Origin: Candidatus Sulfopaludibacter sp.
GTDB lineage: Bacteria; Acidobacteriota; Terriglobia; Bryobacterales; Bryobacteraceae
Direction of reading: 5' to 3'
Assembly: GCA_031292755.1 (NCBI GenBank)
Contig: JARLGM010000002.1
Coordinates: 1 to 64,000 of the forward strand
DNA length: 64,000 nt
Part shown: positions 25,256-36,055 of the stretch, in pieces
Layout of the letters: each line of letters starts with the position of its first letter
How positions within the stretch are numbered: position 1 is the first letter of the stretch
Notes under the pieces: model-generated
The model's input: the letters and a program-made list of their open reading frames with translations, nothing else
Told to the model about the DNA's origin: nothing
The model's database searches: none
Made by a program: the position numbers and the translations under genes

Positions 25256-26214
25256 ATTGCGATGCGGCGGGGAAACTGATTCCCCTTTATTATTACGGTG
25301 AACTATCCCCGGAAGAGGAAGACGGCGTTGAGGCGCACTTTCACGAGTGCGCGGCCTGTGCCCGGGAGATGGCCAGGCAGCGCTCGTTTGCCAATGCGGT
25401 GGATAATTTGGCGGTGGGGCCGCCGCGCACGCTCCTGGAGGACTGCCGGGCGGATTTGAGGGCAGCGATTCAAGGCGGCGCGCCGCGCGTTCCGCGTCCG
25501 GCGAAAGGGCCCTGGACTCTTTTCCTGGAAGCGATCGGTTTGTCTTTCAGCGGTTTTACGCGGTATCGCCAGCCGGTAGGGGCGGTGGCGTTGATCGCCA
25601 TCGGCTTTTTCGCCGCGCGATATACTGGCGCCGGTATGGGCAATTTCGCGATTACGCCCACCGGGAGCGCGCCCGTGGCGTACAGCGCTTCGATGACCGG
25701 CGACGACGTGTTTTCCACAGTGCGCAGCGTGCAGCCGGACAGCGCCGGCCACGTGCAGATCGCGTGGGACGAGACGCGGCGCCGCGTGATCTCGGGCGAA
25801 GTGGGCGATCCCAATATTCAGAAGTTCCTGGTGGCGGCGGCCAGTGAAGAGAATCCGGCGGTGCGCGTGGAATCGGTGGGCCTGCTGAAGGACCGTGCGG
25901 CTTCCAGCGAAGTTCGCGACGTGCTGCTGAATGCGCTGGCGCACGATGGCAATGCCGAAGTCCGGCTCAAAGCACTGGAAGGTCTCAAGGGGCTGGCCGG
26001 CGACGCGGCGGTGCGAAAGACCCTGGCGCAGGTGCTCCAGTCTGACGATAACGCGGCGGTGCGGCTGGAGGCGATCAGCCTGCTGGTGACGCGCCACGAC
26101 GAATCCATGGTAGGAGTGTTGCAGAATCTGGTACAGAAAGACGGGAATAGCGCGGTGCGCCTGAAGTGCGAAAAGGCGCTAAAGGATATGAATGCGTCAG
26201 TCGGCACTTTTTAG
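25252..26214 (+). CDS. Zinc-finger anti-sigma factor with C-terminal HEAT repeats
   Basis: A 320-residue membrane-anchored anti-sigma factor. The N terminus is a ZAS zinc-binding domain with HFHECAACAREM (HxxxCxxC) near residues 28-39, which binds the ECF sigma factor in the cytoplasm; one membrane segment lies around residues 112-130 (AVALIAIGFFAARYTGAG); the periplasmic part carries about three to four HEAT-like repeats (NPAVRVESVGLLKD, NAEVRLKALEGLKG, NAAVRLEAISLLV, NSAVRLKCEKALKD). HEAT repeats are protein-binding solenoids, so the periplasmic end probably senses a protein partner. Start is fixed by the ATGA overlap with the sigma gene. The next gene overlaps its end by 23 bases. Confidence 0.88.
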   Translation: MNCDAAGKLIPLYYYGELSPEEEDGVEAHFHECAACAREMARQRSFANAVDNLAVGPPRTLLEDCRADLRAAIQGGAPRVPRPAKGPWTLFLEAIGLSFSGFTRYRQPVGAVALIAIGFFAARYTGAGMGNFAITPTGSAPVAYSASMTGDDVFSTVRSVQPDSAGHVQIAWDETRRRVISGEVGDPNIQKFLVAAASEENPAVRVESVGLLKDRAASSEVRDVLLNALAHDGNAEVRLKALEGLKGLAGDAAVRKTLAQVLQSDDNAAVRLEAISLLVTRHDESMVGVLQNLVQKDGNSAVRLKCEKALKDMNASVGTF

Positions 26215-27346
26215 CGCTCTCCCGGCGGTCGCGTTGCTCGCCTGGGTCCTGGTCAACCAGGGATACGGCCAGGAGATGCTCAAGCGCGAAGCCGGCGGAT
26301 GGGTGCGGACCCTCACGGGCACCGCGCCCCCGGAAGCTCGTCTGCGCCTGATGGGTCACGGACCGGTGACCGTGGAGGCGGGTGTGGCTCGCGAGTTCTC
26401 GTACACGGTGGCGGTGAAGGTGCTGGCGAGAACTGAAAGCGAGGCCCGCCGCAAACTGGCCAACGCCCGGGTGCAGGTATCCAGCGAGCGCGGAACCTGC
26501 GTCGTCAATGTGCCGGGAGGCGAGGCACTGTCATCGGTGACGCTGCGCGCCCCACGCCTGACTGCGGCGGAGATTTCGACTTCGGACGGCATGGTGGACG
26601 TGCGCGGGGTGGATGGCAGCCTGAGCGTGCACTCGCGCGCAGGCGAGTTGTTCGCCGATCGCATTCAAGGCGATTGCGACCTGGTCACCGGCGGCGGAGC
26701 CGTTTCAGTAGGACAGGTGAACGGCAACCTGCATTGCAGCACCGGCGCCGGGCGTATTGCGGTGAAGAGCGCGCGCGGACAGGCCAGCCTGGTGACGGAC
26801 GGCGGCGACATTGTGGCGGACCATGTGGGTGGTGAAGTGACCGCGCAGACGCGCGGCGGCGGAGTGCATATCGGTTCGGCCGGCGGCGCCGTGAACGCCA
26901 GTTCCGGAGGCGGGGAGATTGTGATCGAACATGCCGGCGGCCAGGTCAGCGCGCAGAATATGGCGGGGCCGGTGCGCGTCAGCGGAGCGGTCGGGGTGCA
27001 CTGCGTCTCGACGGGCGCGGTGGCACTGAGCAATATTTCCGGAGCCATGAGTGTCTCTACGGCGATGGGGAGCATTTTCGCCAATCTGCTGGGCAGCCGG
27101 CCGGCGGATTCGTTTCTGGCAACCGGCAGCGGCGATATCACCGTGGTGATTCCGTCGAATCTCGGGCTCACCATTCGCGCCGCCAACCAGATGTCGGACA
27201 GCCTGCGGCGCATCGTTTCGGATTATCCGGCGATCCAGATTGGGCGGCGCGGGACCCAACTGGTGGCGGAGGGCCGGGTGAATGGGGGAGGTCCTCTGCT
27301 CCAGATCACGGGAACCGGTGGAACAATTTTTATTAAGAGGCAGTGA
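26192..27346 (+). CDS. DUF4097-type beta-helical repeat protein, exported
   Basis: A 384-residue secreted protein. After a signal peptide (LFSALPAVALLAWVLVNQGYG) it has a DUF4097-like repeat domain: alternating short strands such as ISTSDGMVDVRGVDGSLSV, GGGAVSVGQVNGNL, GGDIVADHVGGEVTAQTRGG and GSGDITVVIPSN, that build a right-handed beta-helix with Gly-rich turns. Such proteins are common in bacterial stress operons beside anti-sigma factors; the function is unknown but likely extracytoplasmic. AAAGGA lies six bases before the ATG, and the gene overlaps the anti-sigma gene by 23 bases, so it belongs to the same operon. Confidence 0.85.
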   Translation: MRQSALFSALPAVALLAWVLVNQGYGQEMLKREAGGWVRTLTGTAPPEARLRLMGHGPVTVEAGVAREFSYTVAVKVLARTESEARRKLANARVQVSSERGTCVVNVPGGEALSSVTLRAPRLTAAEISTSDGMVDVRGVDGSLSVHSRAGELFADRIQGDCDLVTGGGAVSVGQVNGNLHCSTGAGRIAVKSARGQASLVTDGGDIVADHVGGEVTAQTRGGGVHIGSAGGAVNASSGGGEIVIEHAGGQVSAQNMAGPVRVSGAVGVHCVSTGAVALSNISGAMSVSTAMGSIFANLLGSRPADSFLATGSGDITVVIPSNLGLTIRAANQMSDSLRRIVSDYPAIQIGRRGTQLVAEGRVNGGGPLLQITGTGGTIFIKRQ

Positions 27347-27369
27347 AGGAACTGTCAGGGTTTCTTGCT

Positions 27370-28176
27370 ATGGGCGGTTTTAAGAAAATCGGGTTGGCAT
27401 GGCTGGCGGCGGCCTTGATGGCGCCGGGCGGCTTTGCACAGACGGAGCGCCACGATGCGAATCCAATGGTGCTGCAAAAGGATAGTTCGTACCTGGGAAT
27501 CGGGGTGCAGGATGTGGACTCCGACCGGGCCAAGGCTCTGAAACTGAAAGACGAGCGAGGAGCGGAAATCACCAGCGTCGACCCCGATACCCCCGCCTTC
27601 AAGGCCGGGATCAAACCGGGCGACGTGGTGTTGGAATACAACGGAACCCCCGTGCAGGGCACCGACCAACTGCAACGCATGGTGCGGGAGACGCCGGCGG
27701 GCCGGACCGTCAAACTGATGGTGTGGCGCAACGGCGCCGCGCTGACGCTGACCGCGACCGTGGGCCAGCGCAAGGGCCTGTGGATGGCAACACCGGGCGG
27801 CGATATCAATGTGGTGATGGCGCCCATGCCGCCGATGCCCCCGCTGCCGCCGCTTTCGATGCCCCGGATGATCGCGATCATGCCTAGCGGGCTGCTGGGT
27901 ATCGAAGGCGAACCGTTGAACCAGGAGCCGCAATTCGCGGAGTTCATGGGAGTGAAGGACGGGGTCCTGGTGAAGGCCGTAAGCCGGAACTCGGCCGCCG
28001 AACGGGCCGGAATCAAAGCCGGCGACGTGATTGTCAAGATCGACGATAGCCACGTTTCCAGCTCCGGGGACATCACCAGCCTGCTGCGCACGTCGCACGG
28101 CAAGCGGACGTATACGGTGACGGTGGTGCGGAGCAAGAAGGAAATGCCCGTGCCGGTGACGATCGAAGAGCGGTAG
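27370..28176 (+). CDS. Exported protein with two PDZ domains
   Basis: A 268-residue periplasmic protein without a protease domain. The signal peptide is IGLAWLAAALMAPGGFA; the first PDZ domain (SSYLGIGVQDV to VKLMVWRNGAALTLT) is about residues 40-140, a Pro/Met-rich linker (APMPPMPPLPPLSMPRM) follows, and the second PDZ (GVLVKAVSRNSAAERAGIKAGDVIVKIDD) is about 190-265. PDZ domains bind C-terminal peptide tails of unfolded or secreted proteins, so a chaperone or sensing role with the upstream anti-sigma factor is likely. The ATG at 27370 has AGGG about nine bases upstream; a GTG at 27343 that overlaps the previous stop (GTGA) is an alternative start. Confidence 0.86.
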   Translation: MGGFKKIGLAWLAAALMAPGGFAQTERHDANPMVLQKDSSYLGIGVQDVDSDRAKALKLKDERGAEITSVDPDTPAFKAGIKPGDVVLEYNGTPVQGTDQLQRMVRETPAGRTVKLMVWRNGAALTLTATVGQRKGLWMATPGGDINVVMAPMPPMPPLPPLSMPRMIAIMPSGLLGIEGEPLNQEPQFAEFMGVKDGVLVKAVSRNSAAERAGIKAGDVIVKIDDSHVSSSGDITSLLRTSHGKRTYTVTVVRSKKEMPVPVTIEER

Positions 28177-28177
28177 C

Positions 28178-29548
28178 TTACAGTTTCTTGCCCAGGATGG
28201 CGTAGTCCAGCGCGCCGAAGAACGCCTCCCGGAACTGGTCGGGCAGGGCCGCCAGCGAGGGCATCGATTCCACCGCGGGCGCCAGGCGGCGCACTTCGAT
28301 GCTCCCCACGCCGAATTCCTCCAGATAGAAGGCCAGCAGCGGGTGCGGAACCGGGCGCTGGTGCGTGGGATCCAGATAGAAGTGCGTGGCGAAGATGGCC
28401 AGGCACTCCGGGTTGGGAGTCTCGATGGCGATGACCCCGTTGCGCACCAGGCGGCTGGCGCACAGACGGAGCATCTCCGGCAGATGCGCGGGCGGCAGGT
28501 GCTCCACCACCTGGGAGCAGAAAATGCCATCGAGCGAGGCCTCGGGCAAGGCCGCGAGGTACGGGAACAGGTCGGCGGGCTCGGCGTCGAGACCTTTGTG
28601 GAGGCAGGTGGCGACGGATTCCTCGCTCAGATCGATGCCGCGCGCAGGTACACCGGCCTGGCGCATCATTTCCAGAAACTCGCCGCGCCCGCAGCCGATA
28701 TCCAGCACGTTCCGGCATCCGGCGAAATAGGGGAGATAGAACTGCTGGCCGTCCTTGACGTACTCTTCCGAGCCGCGAAAACGCTCGGCGAAACGGCCGT
28801 AATCGAAGGGCAGGGAAGCCGGCGGTTCGGGAGACGCGGACCGCTGCGGCGCTTCTGCCGGCTTGCCGCGCACCTCGGCTCGCTGGCGGATGGTGCGCAA
28901 CTCGGAATAGATCAGCCGCTCGTACTCCAGCCGGATGCGCTCCATGTCGGCCCATAGACGCTGCTGCACCTCGATCATCTGGCGCTGGAGCGCGGATGTG
29001 AAATCCTGGTGCTGGGCGCGCACCTGGTCGCGGTAGCTGGCGTCCATCAGGGTGGCGCGGTGCTGCGCCGCGCCCTGCAGGTCCGCCACACTGCGCAGGA
29101 ACTGGATCTCGTTCTGCTGGAGCTTGCGCTCCCAATCCGCCCGCCAGTCGGCCCAGTGATTGCGCATGTCCTTAAGCTCGCCGGCTTCGGCTATGCGAGC
29201 GGCGAGTTGGCCGATGGCGCGGTTGGTTTCGCCGAGCGCTTCGATGGCGGCATCCACGGCAGAGACGATCTTGCGATTGAACTCCACCTGCTCGCGCACG
29301 TGCCAATCCAGGACGCGCGCCAGGAATTTTTTCCAGGTTTGAACCAGGCCGTTGACCAATCCGCCGGGCCGCGGATTCACGGTGCCGATGGCGGCGACCT
29401 TGCCCAGGGCGGCGTCGCGCGCATGCAGCAGCGGCATCAGGTCGGCCAGCGGAATACCGGTAGCGCCCGGTTCCACGCCCTGAGGGTGCCGGCTGCGCAC
29501 GCGGTCGCGGACCTCCTGGAGAATGGCGATCAGCTCAGCGCTTTCCAC
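28178..29548 (-). CDS. SAM-dependent methyltransferase with long helical N-terminal region
   Basis: A 456-residue class I methyltransferase. Residues ~1-235 are predicted helical coiled-coil, rich in Gln/Arg/Glu (LQQNEIQFLRSVADL, QRQMIEVQQRLWADME). The C-terminal ~220 residues hold the methyltransferase: motif I NVLDIGCGRGEFLEMM, GIDLSEESV, DGIFCSQVVEHLPP and AIETPNPE. The layout resembles O-antigen or glycan chain-terminating methyltransferases with coiled-coil rulers, but the acceptor is unknown. The GTG at 29548 has GGAGG seven bases upstream, better than a TTG further out. The start lies inside the end of queF by 14 bases, so it is the last gene of the TIGR00300-queF cluster. Confidence 0.85.
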   Translation of the reverse strand: MESAELIAILQEVRDRVRSRHPQGVEPGATGIPLADLMPLLHARDAALGKVAAIGTVNPRPGGLVNGLVQTWKKFLARVLDWHVREQVEFNRKIVSAVDAAIEALGETNRAIGQLAARIAEAGELKDMRNHWADWRADWERKLQQNEIQFLRSVADLQGAAQHRATLMDASYRDQVRAQHQDFTSALQRQMIEVQQRLWADMERIRLEYERLIYSELRTIRQRAEVRGKPAEAPQRSASPEPPASLPFDYGRFAERFRGSEEYVKDGQQFYLPYFAGCRNVLDIGCGRGEFLEMMRQAGVPARGIDLSEESVATCLHKGLDAEPADLFPYLAALPEASLDGIFCSQVVEHLPPAHLPEMLRLCASRLVRNGVIAIETPNPECLAIFATHFYLDPTHQRPVPHPLLAFYLEEFGVGSIEVRRLAPAVESMPSLAALPDQFREAFFGALDYAILGKKL

Positions 29549-29945
29549 GCGCGCGCCTCCGGGGGCGGGCAAATGCCGCGGTCACGAGGGTAGTCAATCC
29601 GCCGCGCGCCGAAAAATCGCCGATCACGGTGGCGGTGACCGGATTCGCCGCGTTCACGACGTCGCTCAGGATGCGGTTGACCGCATTCTCCTGAAAGATA
29701 CCGAGATCGCGGTAAGCCAGAAGGTACATTTTGTACGATTTCAGTTCCAGGCAGAGCTTATCGGGCACATAGCGCAGAACGATTTTGCCGAAATCGGGGA
29801 GCGCCGTCTTGGGGCAGACGCTGGTGAATTCCGGCATGACGATTTCGATTTCGTAATCGGCGTACTGGTTGGGCCAGGTTTCAATTTCGGGCAGCGCTGC
29901 GTGGACGCCGGCCGCGGCGTGTTCGTCGGTATAGGCGCGTTTCAT
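29535..29945 (-). CDS. queF: NADPH-dependent 7-cyano-7-deazaguanine reductase (QueF)
   Basis: A 136-residue unimodular QueF that reduces preQ0 to preQ1, the last free-base step of queuosine biosynthesis. The catalytic Cys is in EFTSVCPKTALPDFG, which forms a thioimide with preQ0; the QueF motif LELKSYKMYLLAYRD binds NADPH; IFQENAVNRILSDVV is the C-terminal signature. The length matches the short, tunnel-fold YkvM-like type. Its ATG overlaps the stop of the TIGR00300 gene (ATGA), so the two are translated together. No other queuosine genes are in the window. The product supplies the wobble base of GUN-anticodon tRNAs. Confidence 0.94.
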   Translation of the reverse strand: MKRAYTDEHAAAGVHAALPEIETWPNQYADYEIEIVMPEFTSVCPKTALPDFGKIVLRYVPDKLCLELKSYKMYLLAYRDLGIFQENAVNRILSDVVNAANPVTATVIGDFSARGGLTTLVTAAFARPRRRARGKR

Positions 29946-31150
29946 GCTAAGGCTTTCGAAAGCAAATCCAGGAAAAGGCCCACATCGGCGACTACGCCCA
30001 CCGCCTGGCCGGTGCCCCGGTCGCTGACCTTGGTGGCGACCGACGGATTGATATCCACGCAGACGATTTTGACCCAGCTCGGCAGCATGTTTCCGGTGGC
30101 GATGGAGTGCAGCATGGAGCCCAGGCAGATCACCAGCCCGGCGCCCTTCAACTGCGCGGCGTAGGCGTCCTGAGCGGCGTTCATGTCGGTGATGGTGTCG
30201 GGCAGTGGGCCGTCGTCCCGCAGGCTGCCCGCCAGAACGAAAGGGATGCCCGCTTTGACGCACTCGTAGAGGACTCCCGACTGCAAGCGGCCGGAGGCGA
30301 CGGCACAGGCGACGGATCCGGCATGATACACGGCGTTGATGGCGCGCATGTGGTTGCGGTGGCCGTGTTCCTCCTGCCGCCCGTCGCTCAGGCGTACGCC
30401 CAGCGAGGTGCCGAACAGGGCGGCTTCGATATCGTGGACCCCCAGGGCGTTGCCGCTCAGCACTGCCTGCACATAGCCGTTGCGGATGAGCGCGCTGAGC
30501 CCGGCGACTCCGCCGGTATGCACCACCACCGGGCCGGCCACCGCCACCACGCGCTGTTTTTGCTCGATGGCCTGGGTCACCAGGGCGGCGGTCTGGCGCA
30601 CGGCGGTCTCCACCTGGCGTTCCGAAGAGATGCCGTTGGACATGAAGGCGAAGGCCAGGCGGTCGCGCTCCTTGGCCTCGGGAACCACGCGGATGCCGCG
30701 CAGACCTACCACAATCCGGTCGCTCGCCCGCAAATCGCGCAGCCGGCGGCACTGGGCGCGGCCTTCAGCCACCACAATCATGGCGTCCATGCGCTGGTTT
30801 TCCACTTCGATCCATTTGGCTCCGTGGCGCACCAGCGTATGATGGTTGGTGGTCGAATAGAAATCCTCGGGCGCGCACTTGTCGCGCTCCACCTCGCGCA
30901 GCAGGGCGTCTCCGGTATCGACCGGGGCGCAGCCCAGCTCCAGCAGGCTTTGCAGCAGCCGCTCCAGCGACGCAGCATCGGGGGTTTCGACCTTCAAGCG
31001 GAGAGACGAGGGTTCGCTGTTGGTACGGCCGATCCGGAACTGCTCCACTTCGAAGCGGCCGCTGTACTCCACGACCTTATCGAAGATGTTCTCCATGATA
31101 TGGGAGTCAATCAGGTGGCCTTCGGCTTCGACCACTTCCTGGAATGGCAT
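29942..31150 (-). CDS. TIGR00300 / LOR-SDH domain protein (putative archaeal-type ornithine cyclodeaminase)
   Basis: A 402-residue protein of the TIGR00300 family. The N-terminal part (VEAEGHLIDSHIMENIFDKVVEYSG) is the LOR/SDH conserved region also found in plant lysine-ketoglutarate reductase/saccharopine dehydrogenase; the C-terminal ~200 residues form a Rossmann-like domain (RVVAVAGPVVVHTGG, NALGVHDIEAALFGTSLGV, AGIPFVLAGSLRDDGPLPD, VCVDINPSVATK). The archaeal members were assigned as an ornithine cyclodeaminase unrelated to the mu-crystallin type, and a related domain occurs in cyanobacterial AgrE/ArgZ; the function in this organism is inferred. A TACAAT box sits 10-15 bases before the ATG and no ribosome site is visible, hinting at a short-leader mRNA. 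It is translationally coupled to queF. Confidence 0.82.
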   Translation of the reverse strand: MPFQEVVEAEGHLIDSHIMENIFDKVVEYSGRFEVEQFRIGRTNSEPSSLRLKVETPDAASLERLLQSLLELGCAPVDTGDALLREVERDKCAPEDFYSTTNHHTLVRHGAKWIEVENQRMDAMIVVAEGRAQCRRLRDLRASDRIVVGLRGIRVVPEAKERDRLAFAFMSNGISSERQVETAVRQTAALVTQAIEQKQRVVAVAGPVVVHTGGVAGLSALIRNGYVQAVLSGNALGVHDIEAALFGTSLGVRLSDGRQEEHGHRNHMRAINAVYHAGSVACAVASGRLQSGVLYECVKAGIPFVLAGSLRDDGPLPDTITDMNAAQDAYAAQLKGAGLVICLGSMLHSIATGNMLPSWVKIVCVDINPSVATKVSDRGTGQAVGVVADVGLFLDLLSKALA

Positions 31151-31170
31151 AGAGTTACCATTGTAGCGGC

Positions 31171-33129
<1,959 letters not shown>

Positions 33130-33140
33130 CCTGAATCCTC

Positions 33141-33686
33141 TCACTGCTCCACGCCTTCCACCAGTTTCGCCAGGCTCAACAGCTTGGAACTGATTTGCAG
33201 GCGGGCCCTTTGCGCCGCCTCCAGGTTGATGCGCAGTCGCACCCGGCGATCCGCAAGCTCGAACCCGATGATGCCGCCGCCTTCGCAGAACCCGGGCATC
33301 TCGCCCACGGTCAAAGCCCCCGGGCGCAGTTGGTGCAAAATCGCGCGAAGCCGCGGGCGCTCGGAAGACGAAATGAACACGATCTGGCAGGCCGGGAGGT
33401 CCCGCGCATTTGGGGATCGACGAACCGTGAAACTCCGGCCGTTCAGGATTTTCCCGTTGACTACGGCGTTGAGCACCGGGCCAAACGGATCCTGGCCCAC
33501 CACGCCGATACAGATGTCGTCAGCCGGGGAATCGTCCGGCCACTGCACGAAACCGGCGAATTTGTACAGGAAGGCGGCTTTGAGCTCGTACTCGCCGGCC
33601 GATTGCGCACGGACGATTCCCTGCGCCACCGCCAGCACGAAGACCAGGGAGACGATCCGCCCGCGGAAATGCGTTAAAAAGACCAA
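33141..33686 (-). CDS. YfiR family (DUF4154) periplasmic protein
   Basis: A 181-residue exported protein of the YfiR/DUF4154 family. Signal segment: [17 protein letters not shown]. The conserved blocks [46 protein letters not shown] and the C-terminal [25 protein letters not shown] are unmistakable. In Pseudomonas YfiR represses the diguanylate cyclase YfiN from the periplasm; in operons with a CHASE8-type kinase it probably binds that kinase instead. Start is a TTG at 33686 with AGGA four bases upstream; its coding region overlaps the receptor's end by 13 bases and ends overlapping the kinase, so the three are co-translated. Confidence 0.9.
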   Translation of the reverse strand: MVFLTHFRGRIVSLVFVLAVAQGIVRAQSAGEYELKAAFLYKFAGFVQWPDDSPADDICIGVVGQDPFGPVLNAVVNGKILNGRSFTVRRSPNARDLPACQIVFISSSERPRLRAILHQLRPGALTVGEMPGFCEGGGIIGFELADRRVRLRINLEAAQRARLQISSKLLSLAKLVEGVEQ

Positions 33687-35698
33687 GCGATCCTGCCAAA
33701 GACGCTGCGCAGCGCCTCAGTTCCGATTGTGCTCTCAGCATCTCCGAATTCCAGGGTCCGCGGACGCAACAGATTCTGGCCAACCAGGCTCACCTCGACG
33801 TTTTCACCGATCCGGCGTGCCAGCCGGACATCCAGCCTGGTATGTCCTGGAATGGAGGAACCCGGAAGTCGCGCGGTGTAGTAGACGGACTGATCGAATT
33901 CGGTCTTCCGGCTGAGGTTGAACCACGAATGAATTTGAAATTGATTCTGCGGAAAGCCGGTGGCGATACTGGCTGAGGTCGCCCCGTGCGACGAAGGCTC
34001 CAGAGACATGGTCGCGTGCAAATACGAGTAGGACGGCCGAATCCGCCAGCGCTTCGCGGGGGTCCAGTTCAGGGAGACCTCGCCACCGTAATCCACTCCC
34101 CGCGAGAGGTTTTCAAACGTCATCGGAAGCATGACCAACACCGGCGAACCCGGCGTCACGCTCACCGTTCCCGGCTCGTAGGTCTCCAGATGCCTGTAGC
34201 AGCTAAGGAACGTGGCGATGTCGGCCGTGAGATCGTCCGAGATGCGAGCGCGGTATCCGGCTTCGTAATCGCGCATTTCCTCATCGTTGAGCCGCGGGTT
34301 ACCGTAGAGGCGGACCACCTGGAGGACATTGGGCGCGACGAGCGCGGATTGCAGATCCACCTGAATGCCGGTATCGGTTCTCGACGGCAAATGGTCTGCT
34401 TTTGCGGCCGACAGCCAGATTGTATTCCGGCCCGATCCGGGACTCCAGGCGAGGCGAGCGCCCGGCTCGTCCTCCCAGCCGGCATAAGGACCGTGCTCCA
34501 ACCGGCCACCCAGGGTGAGGGAAAGCGAGCCCGTAAGCCGGATCTCGTCCTCCAGAAATACGCTCCACAGAGTGTCGGTCCGCGATGCCGGCGACAGGGA
34601 CAGGGCCGGCCCGGCGGTAAGGCTCGATGGGCTGCCGCGGTATCCCAGGCCCCAGACAATTTCCTGCCGGCTGCCCAGGCTCACGTGCTGCTGAAATTCC
34701 ACGTCGAAGCTGCGCACCTTTTCCGCCCCGCCAAATTCCGTCCGCCGGTAGGAATCGTAATAGGCCTGTACCGAGGTTTGCACGCCGCTTTCAGGAGAGT
34801 GCGTCCAACGAGCCAGCAGACTGCCACCGGAGGAATCGAACTGCTGCCGAACGAGAGTTTGTGAAGCAGAAGGAATCCATCCCGAGCGGACAGTCTCGTG
34901 CTCCCGGTTGACGAACAAGTCGCCTTCCACCATCAGCGCGTCATGCGGCGAGAGGTCCCAATCCGACCGGAAACCGCCGTGAACTCCCGACCACCGGTCG
35001 TATGCCGGGTCTCCACCGGGCATTGCCAAATTGCCCACATCGAGGAACCTGCCATAGATCCTGTAGGCCCCCGCCGGTCCGGCTTTGCCGCCGAATTGGG
35101 CAGTGTCCAGCGTCCGCGTGTTCGAACCTCCGCCCGCCGCGATCAGGCCACCCTGGGTAGCCTTGGCGGACTTGGTCAGAATACTGATCACGCCGTTGAC
35201 CGCGTTGGCCCCCCAGAGGGTTGCGCCCGGGCCGCGGATCACTTCGATCCGGTCGATGTCTTCGAGCGGCAGATCCTGGTTGTCCCAATACACCCCCGCA
35301 AAGGTCGGCGTATAAATCGACCGGCCATCCACCATCACCAGCACCTTATTGGAATAGCGGGAGTTGAATCCACGGATGCTGATGGCCCAGATGCTGGCAT
35401 CCACCTGCTGCACGTCTACCCCGGGCGCCATCCGCAGGACATCGGGAAGATTGGCCGCCCCGGAGCGGCGGATGTCTTCGGCGCTGATCACGAATACCGC
35501 TGCGGCTGAACGGCCGAGCTTCGCTTCCCTTTTGGAGACGGAAGTCACCCGGGTGTTGAGAAGCTGTTCGAGACTGGCATCGGCCAGACTGTTCTGGCCG
35601 GCGGCTGCGCCCGCGACCAATACCAGCAGGCACGCTATTCCCAGCAAGCTGCGCACATTGTATTTATCGGCAGATCGGCAAGCAATGATTAGACGCAC
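33674..35698 (-). CDS. TonB-dependent receptor (FecA/BtuB-type)
   Basis: A 674-residue outer-membrane receptor. Signal peptide LLGIACLLVLVAGAAAG is followed by a plug at about residues 55-160: VSKREAKLGRSAAAVFVIS, IRRSGAANLPDVLRMAPGVDV, SIRGFNSRYSNKVLVMVDGR, IEVIRGPGATLWGANAVNGVI; the rest is a 22-strand-type barrel (sequence to ...[11 protein letters not shown], ending in Phe). It is the colicin I/vitamin B12 type, different from the Oar-like receptors elsewhere in the window. With YfiR and a hybrid kinase it forms an operon that may couple ligand binding or uptake to signalling. Start is a GTG preceded by AAGG; the N-terminal 14 residues may be absent if a nearer GTG is used. Confidence 0.9.
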   Translation of the reverse strand: MRLIIACRSADKYNVRSLLGIACLLVLVAGAAAGQNSLADASLEQLLNTRVTSVSKREAKLGRSAAAVFVISAEDIRRSGAANLPDVLRMAPGVDVQQVDASIWAISIRGFNSRYSNKVLVMVDGRSIYTPTFAGVYWDNQDLPLEDIDRIEVIRGPGATLWGANAVNGVISILTKSAKATQGGLIAAGGGSNTRTLDTAQFGGKAGPAGAYRIYGRFLDVGNLAMPGGDPAYDRWSGVHGGFRSDWDLSPHDALMVEGDLFVNREHETVRSGWIPSASQTLVRQQFDSSGGSLLARWTHSPESGVQTSVQAYYDSYRRTEFGGAEKVRSFDVEFQQHVSLGSRQEIVWGLGYRGSPSSLTAGPALSLSPASRTDTLWSVFLEDEIRLTGSLSLTLGGRLEHGPYAGWEDEPGARLAWSPGSGRNTIWLSAAKADHLPSRTDTGIQVDLQSALVAPNVLQVVRLYGNPRLNDEEMRDYEAGYRARISDDLTADIATFLSCYRHLETYEPGTVSVTPGSPVLVMLPMTFENLSRGVDYGGEVSLNWTPAKRWRIRPSYSYLHATMSLEPSSHGATSASIATGFPQNQFQIHSWFNLSRKTEFDQSVYYTARLPGSSIPGHTRLDVRLARRIGENVEVSLVGQNLLRPRTLEFGDAESTIGTEALRSVFGRIAWSF

Positions 35699-35794
35699 CC
35701 CGGCCTTTTTTCTTCGATCGCCAAAAACACCCGCCGCGCAACCCCTCCAGAGCTAAACTATAGCTAGGTTGACCGGGAAAGGAGCTTGGCCGGT

Positions 35795-35998
35795 ATGCGA
35801 GCAAATAACGCGCGGGTGGAGTTCGATCAGACCCACAAGCGCTGGGAAGTGCACATCTTCGTGGGCGCCGAAGTCATCAAGCGTCCCATCTCCAAAAGCG
35901 CCGCCGAATCCGGCAAAGACGCATTGAAGGAACTGGCGATCCAGACCGCCAGGGACGAAGGCTATGACGTCGACCCGGCGGCGGTCACGGTGGCGTAA
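35795..35998 (+). CDS. Small conserved hypothetical protein
   Basis: A 67-residue soluble protein. The core (RVEFDQTHKRWEVHIFVGAEVIKRPISK) reads as a beta hairpin and the second half as a helix (ESGKDALKELAIQTARDEGYD). It resembles the size and layout of DUF2188-like single-domain proteins, but I would not assign it. The ATG at 35795 has AAAGGAG about ten bases upstream; a TTG at 35786 is closer to that site and would add three residues. The gene lies alone, divergent from the TonB receptor operon and 57 bases ahead of the oxidoreductase gene. Confidence 0.65.
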   Translation: MRANNARVEFDQTHKRWEVHIFVGAEVIKRPISKSAAESGKDALKELAIQTARDEGYDVDPAAVTVA

Positions 35999-36055
35999 CA
36001 ATGGCGGCGGGCGCACCGAGTTGCAACGGCCGTTGTGCGGATATACAGTGTGCCC

